Below are positions 1-7,417 of a DNA stretch of 36,523 bases, piece by piece. Position numbers and translations under genes: made by a program. The DNA comes from Streptococcus pseudopneumoniae (GTDB lineage Bacteria; Bacillota; Bacilli; Lactobacillales; Streptococcaceae), in contig NZ_JVKV01000100.1 of assembly GCF_001072375.1 (NCBI RefSeq), positions 1-36,523 on the forward strand, written 5' to 3'. Under the pieces are notes generated by a model, which was not told the DNA's origin, did no database searches, and saw only the letters and a program-made list of their open reading frames with translations. The first letter of the stretch is position 1. Each line of letters starts with the position of its first letter.

Positions 1-23
1 CTCGACAATCCAAAGACAATTGA

Positions 24-49
24 GAGGCTAGGACTTTTGTCCCAACCTC
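24..49. repeat. Small dyad downstream of argR
   Basis: An interrupted stem-loop (GAGG 24-27 with CCTC 46-49; GGAC 31-34 with GTCC 39-42, loop TTTT) lies just beyond the argR stop. It has no clear T-run on either strand, so I do not call it a terminator. Similar GGGACAAAAGTCC-type dyads are common between streptococcal genes. Confidence 0.35.
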
Positions 50-50
50 C

Positions 51-497
51 TTATCTATCCTTCATCAAATCTAACAAACGATCTTCCATGAGTTTAGCAA
101 CATGCTGATCTCGGCAGATTACCAAGAGAGTATTGGCACCCGCAACTGTTCCTAAAATCCATTCATCCTTGTTGGCATCGACAACATTGGCTAAAACTGC
201 GGCTTCACCCAATTTAGTGTGCAAAACTAAGGTAAACTCTGCTCTTGCTACACCTTCCAAATGATGGGACAAGAACTCAACCAGGTCAATCTTCTCTGTC
301 TCATTTGCTAGTACGTAGTAGACCTTATCATTTTTCTTAACCTTGGTCAAGCCCAGTTCACGAAGGTCACGCGACAAGGTCGTTTGCGTCACAAAAACAT
401 TGCGTGCTTCCAACCGATCCTGGATCTCTTTTTGAGTCCCTAATTTTTCCTCAGTGATCATCTGCTTGATCAACTGATGACGTTCTCTTTTTCTCAT
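51..497 (-). CDS. argR: Arginine repressor ArgR
   Basis: This 148-residue protein has the usual ArgR length and layout. The N-terminal winged helix-turn-helix (about residues 1-70) includes the family-typical TQKEIQDRL and TQTTLSRDLRELGL segments. The C-terminal domain (about 80-148) is the hexamerisation and arginine-binding part, with GTVAGANTLLVICRD. It senses arginine and controls arginine metabolism genes. It is divergent from argS with a 142-bp shared control region. The start at 497 is preceded by GAGAGG at a good distance. Two TGAATATTT half-boxes in the intergenic region suggest self-regulation or control of argS. The family assignment is firm; the set of regulated genes is inferred. 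Confidence 0.96.
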   Translation of the reverse strand: MRKRERHQLIKQMITEEKLGTQKEIQDRLEARNVFVTQTTLSRDLRELGLTKVKKNDKVYYVLANETEKIDLVEFLSHHLEGVARAEFTLVLHTKLGEAAVLANVVDANKDEWILGTVAGANTLLVICRDQHVAKLMEDRLLDLMKDR

Positions 498-511
498 AAC
501 ATCCTCTCGAG

Positions 512-574
512 TGAATATTTATAACATTTTACAACTATTTAATAAGAACATTATACCAAAAAAACTGAATATTT
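512..574. promoter_or_regulatory. Putative ARG half-boxes between argR and argS
   Basis: TGAATATTT occurs twice (512-520 and 566-574), each followed by AT-rich sequence. This resembles half of the ArgR operator consensus (TGAAT...ATTCA). The second copy runs on to AAAAAAATTC, an imperfect right half. The position fits control of both divergent genes. The match is partial, so binding is inferred. Confidence 0.45.
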
Positions 575-577
575 CAA
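550..577 (-). promoter_or_regulatory. argR promoter
   Basis: On the minus strand, TTGAAA (577-572) is followed after 16 bp by TATAAT (555-550), a near-consensus sigma-A promoter about 50 bp upstream of argR. A TGAATATTT motif (566-574) overlaps the -35 box. Confidence 0.7.
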
Positions 578-585
578 AAAAATTC

Positions 586-613
586 TTATCATTCCTCAAA
601 ATTGTGATAAAAT
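586..613 (+). promoter_or_regulatory. Candidate argS promoter
   Basis: TTATCA (586-591) and TAAAAT (608-613) are separated by 16 bp, ahead of a strong AAAGGAG ribosome site and the argS ATG at 640. The boxes are only moderate matches. Confidence 0.45.
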
Positions 614-639
614 AGAAGAAAAGTCCAAAGGAGTTTATA

Positions 640-2331
640 ATGAATACAAAACAATTGATTGCTAGCGAATTGGCTAGCGTCATTGATAGCCTGGATCAAG
701 AGGCTATTTTAAATTTACTAGAACAACCCAAAAACTCTGACATGGGAGACATCGCCTTCCCTGCCTTTACTCTAGCAAAAGTTGAGAGAAAAGCTCCACA
801 AATGATTGCAGCAGATATCGCTGAAAAAATCAATAGCCAAGCCTTTGAAAAAGTCGTCGCTACTGGACCTTATGTTAACTTCTTCCTTGATAAAAATGCC
901 ATTTCTGCTCAAGTATTACAAGCTGTTATCACTGAAAAAGAACACTATGCTGACCAAAATATTGGTAAACAAGAAAATGTTGTTATCGACATGTCTAGTC
1001 CCAATATTGCTAAGCCATTCTCTATTGGTCACCTGCGCTCAACTGTTATCGGAGATAGCTTGTCACATATCTTCCAAAAAATCGGCTATCAAACGGTCAA
1101 GGTCAACCATTTAGGAGACTGGGGTAAACAGTTTGGAATGCTGATTGTTGCCTACAAAAAATGGGGCGACGAAGAAGCTGTAAAAGCTCATCCGATTGAT
1201 GAACTTCTTAAACTCTACGTTCGCATCAATGCTGAAGCTGAAAATGACCCTAGCTTGGATGAAGAAGCACGCGAATGGTTCCGTAAACTTGAAAATGGAG
1301 ATGAGGAAGCTCTCGCACTTTGGCAATGGTTCCGTGATGAAAGTTTGGTGGAATTTAACCGTCTTTACAATGAATTGAAGGTTGAATTCGACAGCTACAA
1401 CGGGGAAGCCTTCTACAATGACAAGATGGATGCAGTTGTAGACATTCTTTCTGAAAAAGGACTTCTTGTTGAGTCAGAAGGTGCCCAAGTTGTGAATCTT
1501 GAAAAATATGGAATTGAACACCCAGCTCTTATCAAGAAATCTGACGGTGCAACTCTCTACATCACACGTGACTTGGCCGCTGCCCTTTACCGTAAAAACG
1601 AATATCAATTTGCTAAATCTATCTATGTCGTTGGTCAAGAACAATCTGCTCACTTTAAACAACTTAAGGCTGTCTTGCAAGAGATGGGGTACGATTGGAG
1701 TCAAGATATTGTCCATGTTCCTTTTGGATTGGTAACAAAAGAAGGCAAGAAACTCTCTACTCGTAAAGGGAACGTTATCTTACTAGAGCCTACTGTCGCA
1801 GAAGCCATCAGCCGTGCCAAAGCGCAAATCGAAGCCAAAAATCCTGAACTTGAAAATAAAGATCAGGTTGCTCATGCTGTTGGAGTTGGAGCCATTAAAT
1901 TCTATGACCTTAAAACTGACCGTACAAATGGATACGACTTCGACCTTGAAGCCATGGTATCCTTTGAAGGCGAGACTGGTCCTTATGTTCAATACGCCTA
2001 TGCTCGTATCCAATCCATCTTGCGCAAAGCCGATTTCAAACCTGAAGCAGATGCTAACTATAGCTTGAATGATACTGAAAGCTGGGAAATCATTAAACTC
2101 ATCCAAGATTTCCCACGTATTATCAACCGTGCGGCGGATAACTTTGAACCTTCTATCATTGCTAAATTTGCAATTAGCTTAGCGCAAGCCTTCAACAAAT
2201 ATTACGCTCACACTCGCATCTTGGATGAAAGTCCAGAACGCGACAGTCGTTTAGCCCTCAGCTATGCAACAGCAGTTGTCCTCAAAGAAGCACTTCGTCT
2301 GCTGGGTGTAGAAGCACCAGAGAAGATGTAA
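640..2331 (+). CDS. argS: Arginyl-tRNA synthetase
   Basis: This 563-residue class I aminoacyl-tRNA synthetase charges tRNA-Arg in the cytoplasm. The N-terminal additional domain (about 1-100) recognises the tRNA D-loop region. The HIGH-type signature appears as [10 protein letters not shown] near residue 127, and the KMSKS-type loop as KKLSTRKGN near residue 370. The C-terminal DALR anticodon-binding domain ends in [12 protein letters not shown]. Length and both signatures are normal for ArgS. The start at 640 has AAAGGAG at the right spacing. No T-box is visible in the short leader, so control is likely through the shared argR region. Downstream lies an unusual stem-loop array instead of a simple terminator. 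Confidence 0.98.
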   Translation: MNTKQLIASELASVIDSLDQEAILNLLEQPKNSDMGDIAFPAFTLAKVERKAPQMIAADIAEKINSQAFEKVVATGPYVNFFLDKNAISAQVLQAVITEKEHYADQNIGKQENVVIDMSSPNIAKPFSIGHLRSTVIGDSLSHIFQKIGYQTVKVNHLGDWGKQFGMLIVAYKKWGDEEAVKAHPIDELLKLYVRINAEAENDPSLDEEAREWFRKLENGDEEALALWQWFRDESLVEFNRLYNELKVEFDSYNGEAFYNDKMDAVVDILSEKGLLVESEGAQVVNLEKYGIEHPALIKKSDGATLYITRDLAAALYRKNEYQFAKSIYVVGQEQSAHFKQLKAVLQEMGYDWSQDIVHVPFGLVTKEGKKLSTRKGNVILLEPTVAEAISRAKAQIEAKNPELENKDQVAHAVGVGAIKFYDLKTDRTNGYDFDLEAMVSFEGETGPYVQYAYARIQSILRKADFKPEADANYSLNDTESWEIIKLIQDFPRIINRAADNFEPSIIAKFAISLAQAFNKYYAHTRILDESPERDSRLALSYATAVVLKEALRLLGVEAPEKM

Positions 2332-2340
2332 ATCGCCAAA

Positions 2341-2819
2341 GTTACTTGATTGCAAAGCAATCTAAGTAACTAACGCCAAATCCTATAAGGGATTTGGCTA
2401 GGCGCTTCACTAGTTTTAGGACATAAATATGATCGATTTATGTCCTAAAACGTCGTAATCTTAAAGTTATTGGAACTACAGTTCCTAGTCTCTTGACGGC
2501 AATCGCTATATGGCGATTTGCCTAAACGCTTCACTAATTCACCTAACCAAATAATATCGATTTAGTTAGGCTCATGTCGTAGGCTTTTAATCACTTTATT
2601 GCAAAGCAGTCTAAGTAACTAACGCCAAATCCTATTCGGACCTTGGCTAGGCGCTTCACTAGTCATGGCCTCTAAATATAATCGCTTTAGAGGCCCACGA
2701 CGTCGTAAATGAGGCGACTTGCCTAAACGCTTTACTAATTTATCTGAACAATAACATCGATTTGGTTAGGTTCATGTCGCAATCTTAATGTTACTGAATT
2801 GCAGAGCGATCTAAGCAAC
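2341..2819. repeat. Tandem array of composite stem-loop units after argS
   Basis: About 480 bp of non-coding DNA is built from repeated modules. A full unit has three hairpins: a (GTTACTT...AAGTAAC, 2341-2370), b (GCCAAATCC...GGATTTGGC, 2375-2397) and c (TTTTAGGACAT...ATGTCCTAAAA, 2414-2450). Further copies are a2 about 2472-2486, b2 2498-2522, c2 2542-2570; a3 about 2593-2619, b3 2624-2646, c3 2667-2695; degenerate b4 and c4 about 2713-2775; and a5 about 2790-2819. The linker CGCTTCACTA between b and c recurs at about 2403, 2527, 2651 and 2728 (CGCTTTACTA). Each c hairpin has a loop containing ATCG and is followed by (A/T)(T/C)GTCG. Units 1 and 3 are most alike, about 250 bp apart, as are 2 and 4. 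I do not recognise it as BOX, RUP or SPRITE. Confidence 0.75.
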
Positions 2820-2993
2820 CGATCCTAAACCTCTACGGACTTTTATTTGGTACTAGGGGCGGAGTGCATTACATCTACTATTTTAGATTAGCGATCACTT
2901 GCCTAATTTCTATATTGTCATTACTTGAAAAGCGAAAAATCTTTTTCGCTTTTCTCTTGCTATTAATTTCTTTATCACTTAGGGAGAGATTTT
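2820..2993. other. Intergenic stretch with an AT-rich hairpin
   Basis: After the stem-loop array, the only structure is a hairpin with GAAAAGCGAAAAA (2927-2939) and TTTTTCGCTTTTC (2942-2954). It may end transcription from argS through the array. I see no gene here; a short frame starting at 2864 has no ribosome site and overlaps the hairpin. Confidence 0.5.
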
Positions 2994-3242
2994 ATGAGCC
3001 AATATGCTTATATTTTAGTTGTCATCAGTCTTGTCGTTCTTTTTCTCATTAACAAATACGAAAAGGAAAAACTACAAGTCCTTCTACAAGAACAGCTTTT
3101 AAAGGATGAAACTTTTCGAGCTACTATCAAGGAAAAAATTCAAACAACAGAAAACATCAACGATGTCATCGACTACATCAATAAGGGATATCGTTTGGGA
3201 ATCATGATTTCAAAGGAAATTGTGGAAGACATCAGAAAATGA
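2994..3242 (+). CDS. Small membrane-anchored protein, unknown function
   Basis: This 82-residue protein has one N-terminal hydrophobic segment (about residues 4-20, YAYILVVISLVVLFLIN). A charged cytoplasmic part follows, predicted helical, with many Lys and Glu. The start at 2994 has GGGAGAG upstream. Transcription would come from readthrough of the argS region or from a weak local promoter. It originally shared a bidirectional terminator with the convergent gene at 4713; that terminator has been split by the insertion sequence beginning 18 bp after the stop. I do not recognise a named family. Confidence 0.75.
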   Translation: MSQYAYILVVISLVVLFLINKYEKEKLQVLLQEQLLKDETFRATIKEKIQTTENINDVIDYINKGYRLGIMISKEIVEDIRK

Positions 3243-3256
3243 AAAAGGATTCGAGA

Positions 3257-3259
3257 TGC
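3257..3259. repeat. Target-site duplication, left copy (TGC)
   Basis: TGC at 3257-3259 directly precedes the left IS end. The same TGC at 4695-4697 directly follows the right end. A 3-bp duplication is usual for IS3-family elements of the IS150 type. Confidence 0.7.
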
Positions 3260-3289
3260 TGTACTGACCCCAAAAAGTTAGACAAATAA

Positions 3290-4189
3290 TTATTGAAAGG
3301 ATTTAGTTCTGTATTGCACAGGACTGAGTCCTTTTAGTTTTACCTTAATGCGTTTGTTGTTGTAGTAATAAATATAGTCTACAATAGCTTGTTTCAATTG
3401 GTCAAGTGATTTAAACGACTTCTCATAACCGTAAAACATCTCAGACTTCAAAATACCAAAGAAGGACTCCATCATGCCGTTGTCTGAGCTGTTACCCTTG
3501 CGTGACATGGATACTTGAATTCCTTTACTCTCTAGGAACCGATGATAAGAATCGTGTTGGTATTGCCAGCCCTGGTCGCTATGGAGAAGCGTATTCTCAT
3601 AATGTTTCTCTGTAAAGGCCTGTTCCAACATTGTTTTTACTTGTTCTAAGTTTGGTGAAGTTGAAAGATTAAAAGCAATAATTTCGCTGTTAAAGCCATC
3701 TAAAACTGGCGATAAGTAAAGCTTTTGACTGCTTGCTGGAATGGCAAACTCTGTCACATCTGTATAGCACTTTTCCATTGGTTTAGCTGCTTCAAACTGG
3801 CGTTGAATAAGGTTATCTGCTTTCTTACCAATCTCTCCTTGGTAGGAAGAATACTTCCGTTTCCGACGAATTCGAGCTGTTAAAGCAAGGACTCTCATCA
3901 GACGTTGGACCTTCTTATGGTTTACTATATAACCACGATTTCTCAATTCAAGAGTCGTTCGACGATAGCCGTAATTTCCCTTATGTTCATCATAAATGGC
4001 TTGTATTTCCACTTTGATAGCTTGATCTTTATCTACTTGATTCAGCTGCTTTAAGTGGTAATAATAGGTTGAACGAGCAAGTTTGATAATGTTTAGAAGG
4101 ATATCTAAAGGAAACTCTGTTACTAATCCTTGAACAATTTCTGTTTTTCTTCTAGCTCTTTTTCCTCCTTCAATCGGAGTTCTCTCAAC
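3290..4189 (-). CDS. IS3-family transposase OrfB (catalytic, -1 frame)
   Basis: This is the catalytic part of the transposase. The annotated interval begins at the frameshift site, because the -1 frame is open from 4189 to the stop near 3290 (about 300 codons); the first internal ATG is at 4012. It has an HTH_21-like region ([22 protein letters not shown]) and an rve integrase core. The triad is D in CYTDVTEF, D in [10 protein letters not shown] and E in [10 protein letters not shown], with exactly 35 residues between the second D and the E. It is made as an OrfAB fusion by frameshifting and catalyses copy-paste transposition of the IS. Confidence 0.92.
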   Translation of the reverse strand, partial: VERTPIEGGKRARRKTEIVQGLVTEFPLDILLNIIKLARSTYYYHLKQLNQVDKDQAIKVEIQAIYDEHKGNYGYRRTTLELRNRGYIVNHKKVQRLMRVLALTARIRRKRKYSSYQGEIGKKADNLIQRQFEAAKPMEKCYTDVTEFAIPASSQKLYLSPVLDGFNSEIIAFNLSTSPNLEQVKTMLEQAFTEKHYENTLLHSDQGWQYQHDSYHRFLESKGIQVSMSRKGNSSDNGMMESFFGILKSEMFYGYEKSFKSLDQLKQAIVDYIYYYNNKRIKVKLKGLSPVQYRTKSFQ

Positions 4190-4638
4190 TTTTTTAGAAT
4201 AGCATTCTCCGCTCTCAGGTACTCATTTTCTGCTTGAAGACGTTCTAACTCTGTCATCTCTTCAGGTTTTTTCTTTGGCTTACGTCCCATTTTAGCTGGT
4301 CTCCCTCTTGTTTTCTCAACAATAGTATACCCGTTTTTTCTGTATTGTGCTATCCAATTAGGCAACATTCCAACACTTGGAAGAGCATAATCTAGAGACG
4401 CCCTTATTTGTGAACAACCTTCAAGTAGAACTTTATCAATGATTTCTTGTTTTAGTTCAGGTGAATAGTAACAATTCTTTCCCTTTTTGACGATTTCTAT
4501 TCCATAACAATCAATCAATTTAATCATGTACTTAAGATTAGAAATGTTTATCCCAAATTGATTTGAAAGCTGCTTGAAGCTTTGACCTTGCTTTCTAAGT
4601 TCATAGATCTGAATCTTATCCTCATATGTTAATTTCAT
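4123..4638 (-). CDS. IS3-family OrfA (helix-turn-helix / leucine zipper)
   Basis: OrfA binds the IS ends and forms the N-terminal part of the OrfAB transposase. The chosen start is [18 protein letters not shown] at 4638, giving 171 residues; an upstream in-frame ATG falls at the terminal repeat and adds 19 unlikely residues. Two helix-turn-helix segments (about 8-60 and 75-115) are followed by a heptad-rich zipper ([21 protein letters not shown]). The slippery heptamer follows in the AAA-AAG codons of AILKKL. Confidence 0.9.
   Translation of the reverse strand: MKLTYEDKIQIYELRKQGQSFKQLSNQFGINISNLKYMIKLIDCYGIEIVKKGKNCYYSPELKQEIIDKVLLEGCSQIRASLDYALPSVGMLPNWIAQYRKNGYTIVEKTRGRPAKMGRKPKKKPEEMTELERLQAENEYLRAENAILKKLRELRLKEEKELEEKQKLFKD
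4189..4195 (-). promoter_or_regulatory. Programmed -1 frameshift site A_AAA_AAG
   Basis: Minus-strand heptamer AAAAAAG is phased as A AAA AAG in the orfA frame. A shift of -1 enters the open orfB frame directly (reading V-E-R-T-P-I...). A purine-rich GGAGGAAAAAG lies just downstream. Confidence 0.85.
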
Positions 4639-4712
4639 AATAAAAACACCCCAAAAGTTAGATTTTTTCTGTCTAACTTTTGGGGTGCAGTTCATGCATT
4701 TCTCGAGTCTTT

Positions 4713-4922
4713 TTATTTATTTCTGACAGCTAAGATTTCTACCAGGATAACAATCCCTAAGGATACCATGGTTCCAAATGGTGCTGCATCTTCATCAAAA
4801 ATTTTCTCAGAGAACAGTAGCAGAGCAATCGCTAATAGTAGCAAAGCACTGCATAGCATAATATCCTTGAAGCTTGGTTTGCGTTTTATATACTTTAAAA
4901 ATGATTTCTGTAGTTTACTCAT
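4713..4922 (-). CDS. Small two-helix membrane protein, unknown function
   Basis: This 69-residue protein has a basic N-terminus ([19 protein letters not shown]) and two hydrophobic segments, about 21-37 ([17 protein letters not shown]) and 48-65 ([18 protein letters not shown]). An acidic turn ([11 protein letters not shown]) separates them. The start at 4922 follows AAAGGGG. It lies 70 bp downstream of nrdI on the same strand and probably ends the nrdI transcript. Its stop overlaps the right arm of the split terminator. No named family recognised. Confidence 0.7.
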   Translation of the reverse strand: MSKLQKSFLKYIKRKPSFKDIMLCSALLLLAIALLLFSEKIFDEDAAPFGTMVSLGIVILVEILAVRNK

Positions 4923-4992
4923 TTCGATTGTCCCCTTTTTAAGTAAATCCTTTATTCATGGAATAAAACTCTTCCTCAGAAAATCTAGCCTC

Positions 4993-5460
4993 TTACAAAA
5001 CTTCTAATTCATAGAGTTCCGCGATAATTCCTGCAACCTTTTTAATATCTCCCAGCATTCCACGCATCTCAAAGTCAGCTAGAACAGGGAAACCAAAGCG
5101 TTGGCTGTATTGTTTAGCCGTCAAACAGTATTGGTTGTTAAAGTTACGATTACCGGATCCTACAACACCAAAACACTTGCTGGCATTGTCACCATAGGCG
5201 ATAAAGTCACCTACTGGAGTGGTCAAAATCTCTACATCTCCGTTGTCAACACCATTGCCACCTTCTAGGTAAGTCGGTAGGAAAGCCACATATGGGTTGG
5301 TCATCTCAAAGAAGTCTTCTCCTTCTTTGACCAAGTCTTTAATATGAATTTTTTCTACTTCAATATTCTCATACTGCTCTAATAGGTAAGCCTTCAATCG
5401 TGTTACGAAACTCTCCGTATTTCCGCTCAGACTGATGTAGACCAAGGAAATTTTTTTCAT
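4993..5460 (-). CDS. nrdI: Flavodoxin-like NrdI protein
   Basis: This 155-residue flavoprotein supplies the oxidant that assembles the dimanganese-tyrosyl cofactor of the class Ib ribonucleotide reductase small subunit NrdF. It shows the FMN phosphate loop near the start ([12 protein letters not shown]), the PTYLEGG loop and the [12 protein letters not shown] segment near residue 110 that are typical of streptococcal NrdI. The start is set at 5460 because AAAAGGAGGAG stands just upstream; the frame extends 23 codons further but lacks a ribosome site there. nrdE, nrdF and nrdH are not in this window, so it is an unlinked nrdI. Confidence 0.93.
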   Translation of the reverse strand: MKKISLVYISLSGNTESFVTRLKAYLLEQYENIEVEKIHIKDLVKEGEDFFEMTNPYVAFLPTYLEGGNGVDNGDVEILTTPVGDFIAYGDNASKCFGVVGSGNRNFNNQYCLTAKQYSQRFGFPVLADFEMRGMLGDIKKVAGIIAELYELEVL

Positions 5461-5490
5461 TTTCTCCTCCTTTTTTGAATCATAAAAAAT

Positions 5491-5517
5491 AACTACCAAG
5501 ATTGTATCTTGATAGTT
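5491..5517 (-). terminator. Terminator of the upstream membrane gene, overlapping the nrdI promoter
   Basis: AACTATCAAGAT (5517-5506) pairs with ATCTTGGTAGTT (5502-5491) around a 3-base loop. On the minus strand it is followed by ATTTTTTATG, so it acts on transcripts from 5533-6066. Confidence 0.7.
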
Positions 5518-5529
5518 ATGCTTTGTCAA
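5501..5529 (-). promoter_or_regulatory. nrdI promoter
   Basis: On the minus strand, TTGACA (5529-5524) and TACAAT (5506-5501) are separated by 17 bp, close to consensus. The -10 box lies in the loop and inner stem of a hairpin. Confidence 0.75.
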
Positions 5530-5532
5530 CTC

Positions 5533-6066
5533 TTAGGCAAGTTCTTCCTCTTCTTGAGTTTCTGTTAATTCTTTTTGCTGACGCCACATTTTATAAAAGA
5601 CGATTGCTAGGAAGATAACATTGAGTACGATCCCAAAAATGGCTGAACCTTTGGCACCAAGCTCCGCTCCCATACGGATGTTAGGGTCTGTAAAAAGTGA
5701 AACCGCATCCTGAACGCCGATAAAGTTGTAGATAGAACCAACGATGGCAACGAAGACATAAGCAAGATAAGTGTAGTTAGCCAATTGAAGGTTTTTACGA
5801 ATAAGGAAAACCAAAGCCACAACAACTAGAATAACAGATAAGACAACCAAGAGAATGCTGAAGACAGAATGACCATGCTCCGATACCTTAATGGTGTAAT
5901 CAACGAGCTCCTTAGCATAAGTAGCATTAACACCTGATGCTGATGTTTCTAGATTGTTCATACCCTCCGCAGTAGGTACTGGAGATATGATTCCAAATAG
6001 TGACATTGCTGAGAGTAAGGCTGAAAAAATCAGTAATACCCATAGATAGATTGGTTTCTTTTTCAT
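5533..6066 (-). CDS. Four-helix membrane protein, unknown function
   Basis: This 177-residue protein has four predicted membrane segments: PIYLWVLLIFSALLSAMSLFG at the start, VFSILLVVLSVILVVVALVFLI near 75-96, YLAYVFVAIVGSIYNFIG near 106-123 and IFGIVLNVIFLAIVFYKMW near 145-163. The tail is very acidic (ELTETQEEEELA). An external loop of about 40 residues lies between helices 1 and 2. The start at 6066 follows AAGGGGG; 18 upstream in-frame codons overlap the promoter and are excluded. The same neighbour order, two-component genes then this protein then nrdI, is what I recall from S. pneumoniae (SP_0155-SP_0158). Function unknown. Confidence 0.85.
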   Translation of the reverse strand: MKKKPIYLWVLLIFSALLSAMSLFGIISPVPTAEGMNNLETSASGVNATYAKELVDYTIKVSEHGHSVFSILLVVLSVILVVVALVFLIRKNLQLANYTYLAYVFVAIVGSIYNFIGVQDAVSLFTDPNIRMGAELGAKGSAIFGIVLNVIFLAIVFYKMWRQQKELTETQEEEELA

Positions 6067-6096
6067 CAAAGCAACCCCCTTATGTTTTTTTAGTTT

Positions 6097-6125
6097 ATTA
6101 TAGCATATTTTAACAAGCAAAACAA
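6097..6125 (-). promoter_or_regulatory. Promoter of the 5533-6066 gene
   Basis: Minus-strand TTGTTT (6125-6120), 17-bp spacer, TATAAT (6102-6097) with a TG extension (TGCTATAAT). It sits at the stop of the response regulator, so this gene has its own promoter. Confidence 0.75.
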
Positions 6126-6128
6126 ATC

Positions 6129-7415
6129 TTATAAGTTTGCTTCCACCTGTTTACGGTAGGCTTTAGGAGACTTCCCACATAGTTTTCGAAAGACCTTATA
6201 GAAATAACCAACATTACTGTAACCAACTGTATAACAGATATCCTCAATACTATCATTGGTAGATAGCAAGAGCTGCTGGGCAGCCTTAATGCGTTGCTTA
6301 TTGAGAAGCTCCGCAAAGGTTGAATTGGTTTCCTTCTTGATTAGCTGGCCCAAATAAACGGAATTGATAAAGAGATCCTTGCTGATATCCTTGAGGGAAA
6401 GTTCTTTTTTGTAGTCTCTACCAATGACTTCAAGCACACTAACTACATTTTCATTCATGCGGTATTGGCCAAAGAAAGATATCAAGGTTTCCTTGGTATA
6501 AGCGACTAAGTCCTCAAAAGTTGTAATGGCATGGATGTTCTTGACAATATCTGTCATGTCGTCTGCCTTCAAATGCTCAAAAAGATGGAAAACATCCATA
6601 ACAAACTGAGTAAAGAGCTGCTTAGTGATAGAGACTCTCGGTGTATTTTCAAGAACAATCTTCTCAAGTAAGGTCAACTCCTCGATAATCTGCTGGAGAT
6701 TCCCCTGGATAATCACTCGATAGATGGGTTCATAATATGAGAAGAGACTTTCAGACTGATCTAAATTAACAGTTCCATAGAAGAGTGCCTTTTCTACATT
6801 AAATTTCCATTTTTCAAAGTTGGCTTGATAAGGTGCCTCAAAAGGCATGACCAACAAGCCCGCAAATTCCTGATCTGCAAGGATAATTTGCCAATCTTGC
6901 CCCAGAACGTAGTAAGGAATGACAAAATTCCCTTGTTTTTCCTTGGAAAGTCCGATCCACCAATTTTCTTTTTGGCTGAGATGAGCCTTGAATGCTTCTT
7001 CATCTAGTTGCTGACTCAATATTTCTGGCTCATGAGATTTTTCACCAAGCTGACTGGCAATCTTTTCAAGCAAGCGTTCAAGCTCAACCTTATCGACTGG
7101 TTTGACCAGATAATCAACGACATTGAGATTCATGGCTTTTTTGACATAGTCAAATTCTTGATAGCCTGAAAGGAGGATATAGTAAGCATTTGGCAACAAC
7201 TCCTTCATCTCCCCAATCATCTCAAGCCCTGTCTTGTCAGGCATATTGACATCAGAAATGACAATATCTACGGGATGTTCTCGAACGTAGTCCAGAGCGT
7301 CGTCAGCATGATTGGCTGTTGCAACTACTTCCATATCCCATTTGTCAAAAGGAATCAAACGTTTGAGTCCTTCTGTAATCATGTACTCATCGTCAACTAA
7401 AAGTACTTTATACAT
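6129..7415 (-). CDS. YesN-type response regulator (receiver + AraC HTH)
   Basis: This 428-residue DNA-binding regulator starts with a receiver domain (1-120): acidic pocket DDE at 8-10, phospho-acceptor Asp55 (VISDVNMPD), and Lys105 (LVKPVDK). The middle 200 residues match no domain I can name. The C-terminus (about 325-425) is an AraC-type double helix-turn-helix with LSLKDISKDLFINSVYLGQLIKK and the second motif IEDICYTVGYSNVGYFYKVFRK. It is 2 bp from the kinase gene and clearly its partner. It corresponds to pneumococcal RR07, whose system has been linked to host N-glycan use; that link is from memory and not shown here. Confidence 0.93.
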   Translation of the reverse strand: MYKVLLVDDEYMITEGLKRLIPFDKWDMEVVATANHADDALDYVREHPVDIVISDVNMPDKTGLEMIGEMKELLPNAYYILLSGYQEFDYVKKAMNLNVVDYLVKPVDKVELERLLEKIASQLGEKSHEPEILSQQLDEEAFKAHLSQKENWWIGLSKEKQGNFVIPYYVLGQDWQIILADQEFAGLLVMPFEAPYQANFEKWKFNVEKALFYGTVNLDQSESLFSYYEPIYRVIIQGNLQQIIEELTLLEKIVLENTPRVSITKQLFTQFVMDVFHLFEHLKADDMTDIVKNIHAITTFEDLVAYTKETLISFFGQYRMNENVVSVLEVIGRDYKKELSLKDISKDLFINSVYLGQLIKKETNSTFAELLNKQRIKAAQQLLLSTNDSIEDICYTVGYSNVGYFYKVFRKLCGKSPKAYRKQVEANL

Positions 7416-7417
7416 CT

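Larger units (their letters stand above)
3260..4694 (-). mobile_element. Complete IS3-family (IS150-group, IS861-like) insertion sequence
   Basis: This 1435-bp element has imperfect terminal inverted repeats: TGTACTGACCCC...GTTAGACA from 3260, and the complement of the right end TGAACTGCACCCC...GTTAGACA to 4694. A 3-bp TGC direct repeat flanks it. It carries orfA and orfB joined by a classic A_AAA_AAG frameshift site. The DDE catalytic triad is complete. No stop interrupts either frame and the ends are intact, so it may still be active. The IS861-like label is from memory of the family; the group assignment is firmer. Confidence 0.92.
3242..4714. terminator. Bidirectional terminator split by the IS
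   Basis: Removing the IS and one TGC copy joins AAAAAGGATTCGAGA (3242-3256), loop TGCATT and TCTCGAGTCTTTTT (4701-4714). This is a stem-loop with A- and T-runs that would end both convergent genes. The insertion lies in the loop, so the two arms are now 1.4 kb apart. Confidence 0.7.

Noticed and set aside
806..2106. Several frames of 60-110 codons on both strands inside argS
   Set aside because: They lie wholly inside a clear argS frame, lack ribosome sites and show no family features; they are shadows of argS codon use.
2341..2819. Integron attC sites or a CRISPR array as explanation of the stem-loop array
   Set aside because: No GTTRRRY/RYYYAAC pair bounding each unit, no integron integrase, and no uniform repeats separated by unique spacers.
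2864..3052. 62-codon frame ahead of the small membrane protein
   Set aside because: No ribosome site, runs through an AT-rich hairpin and overlaps the start of the better supported gene at 2994.
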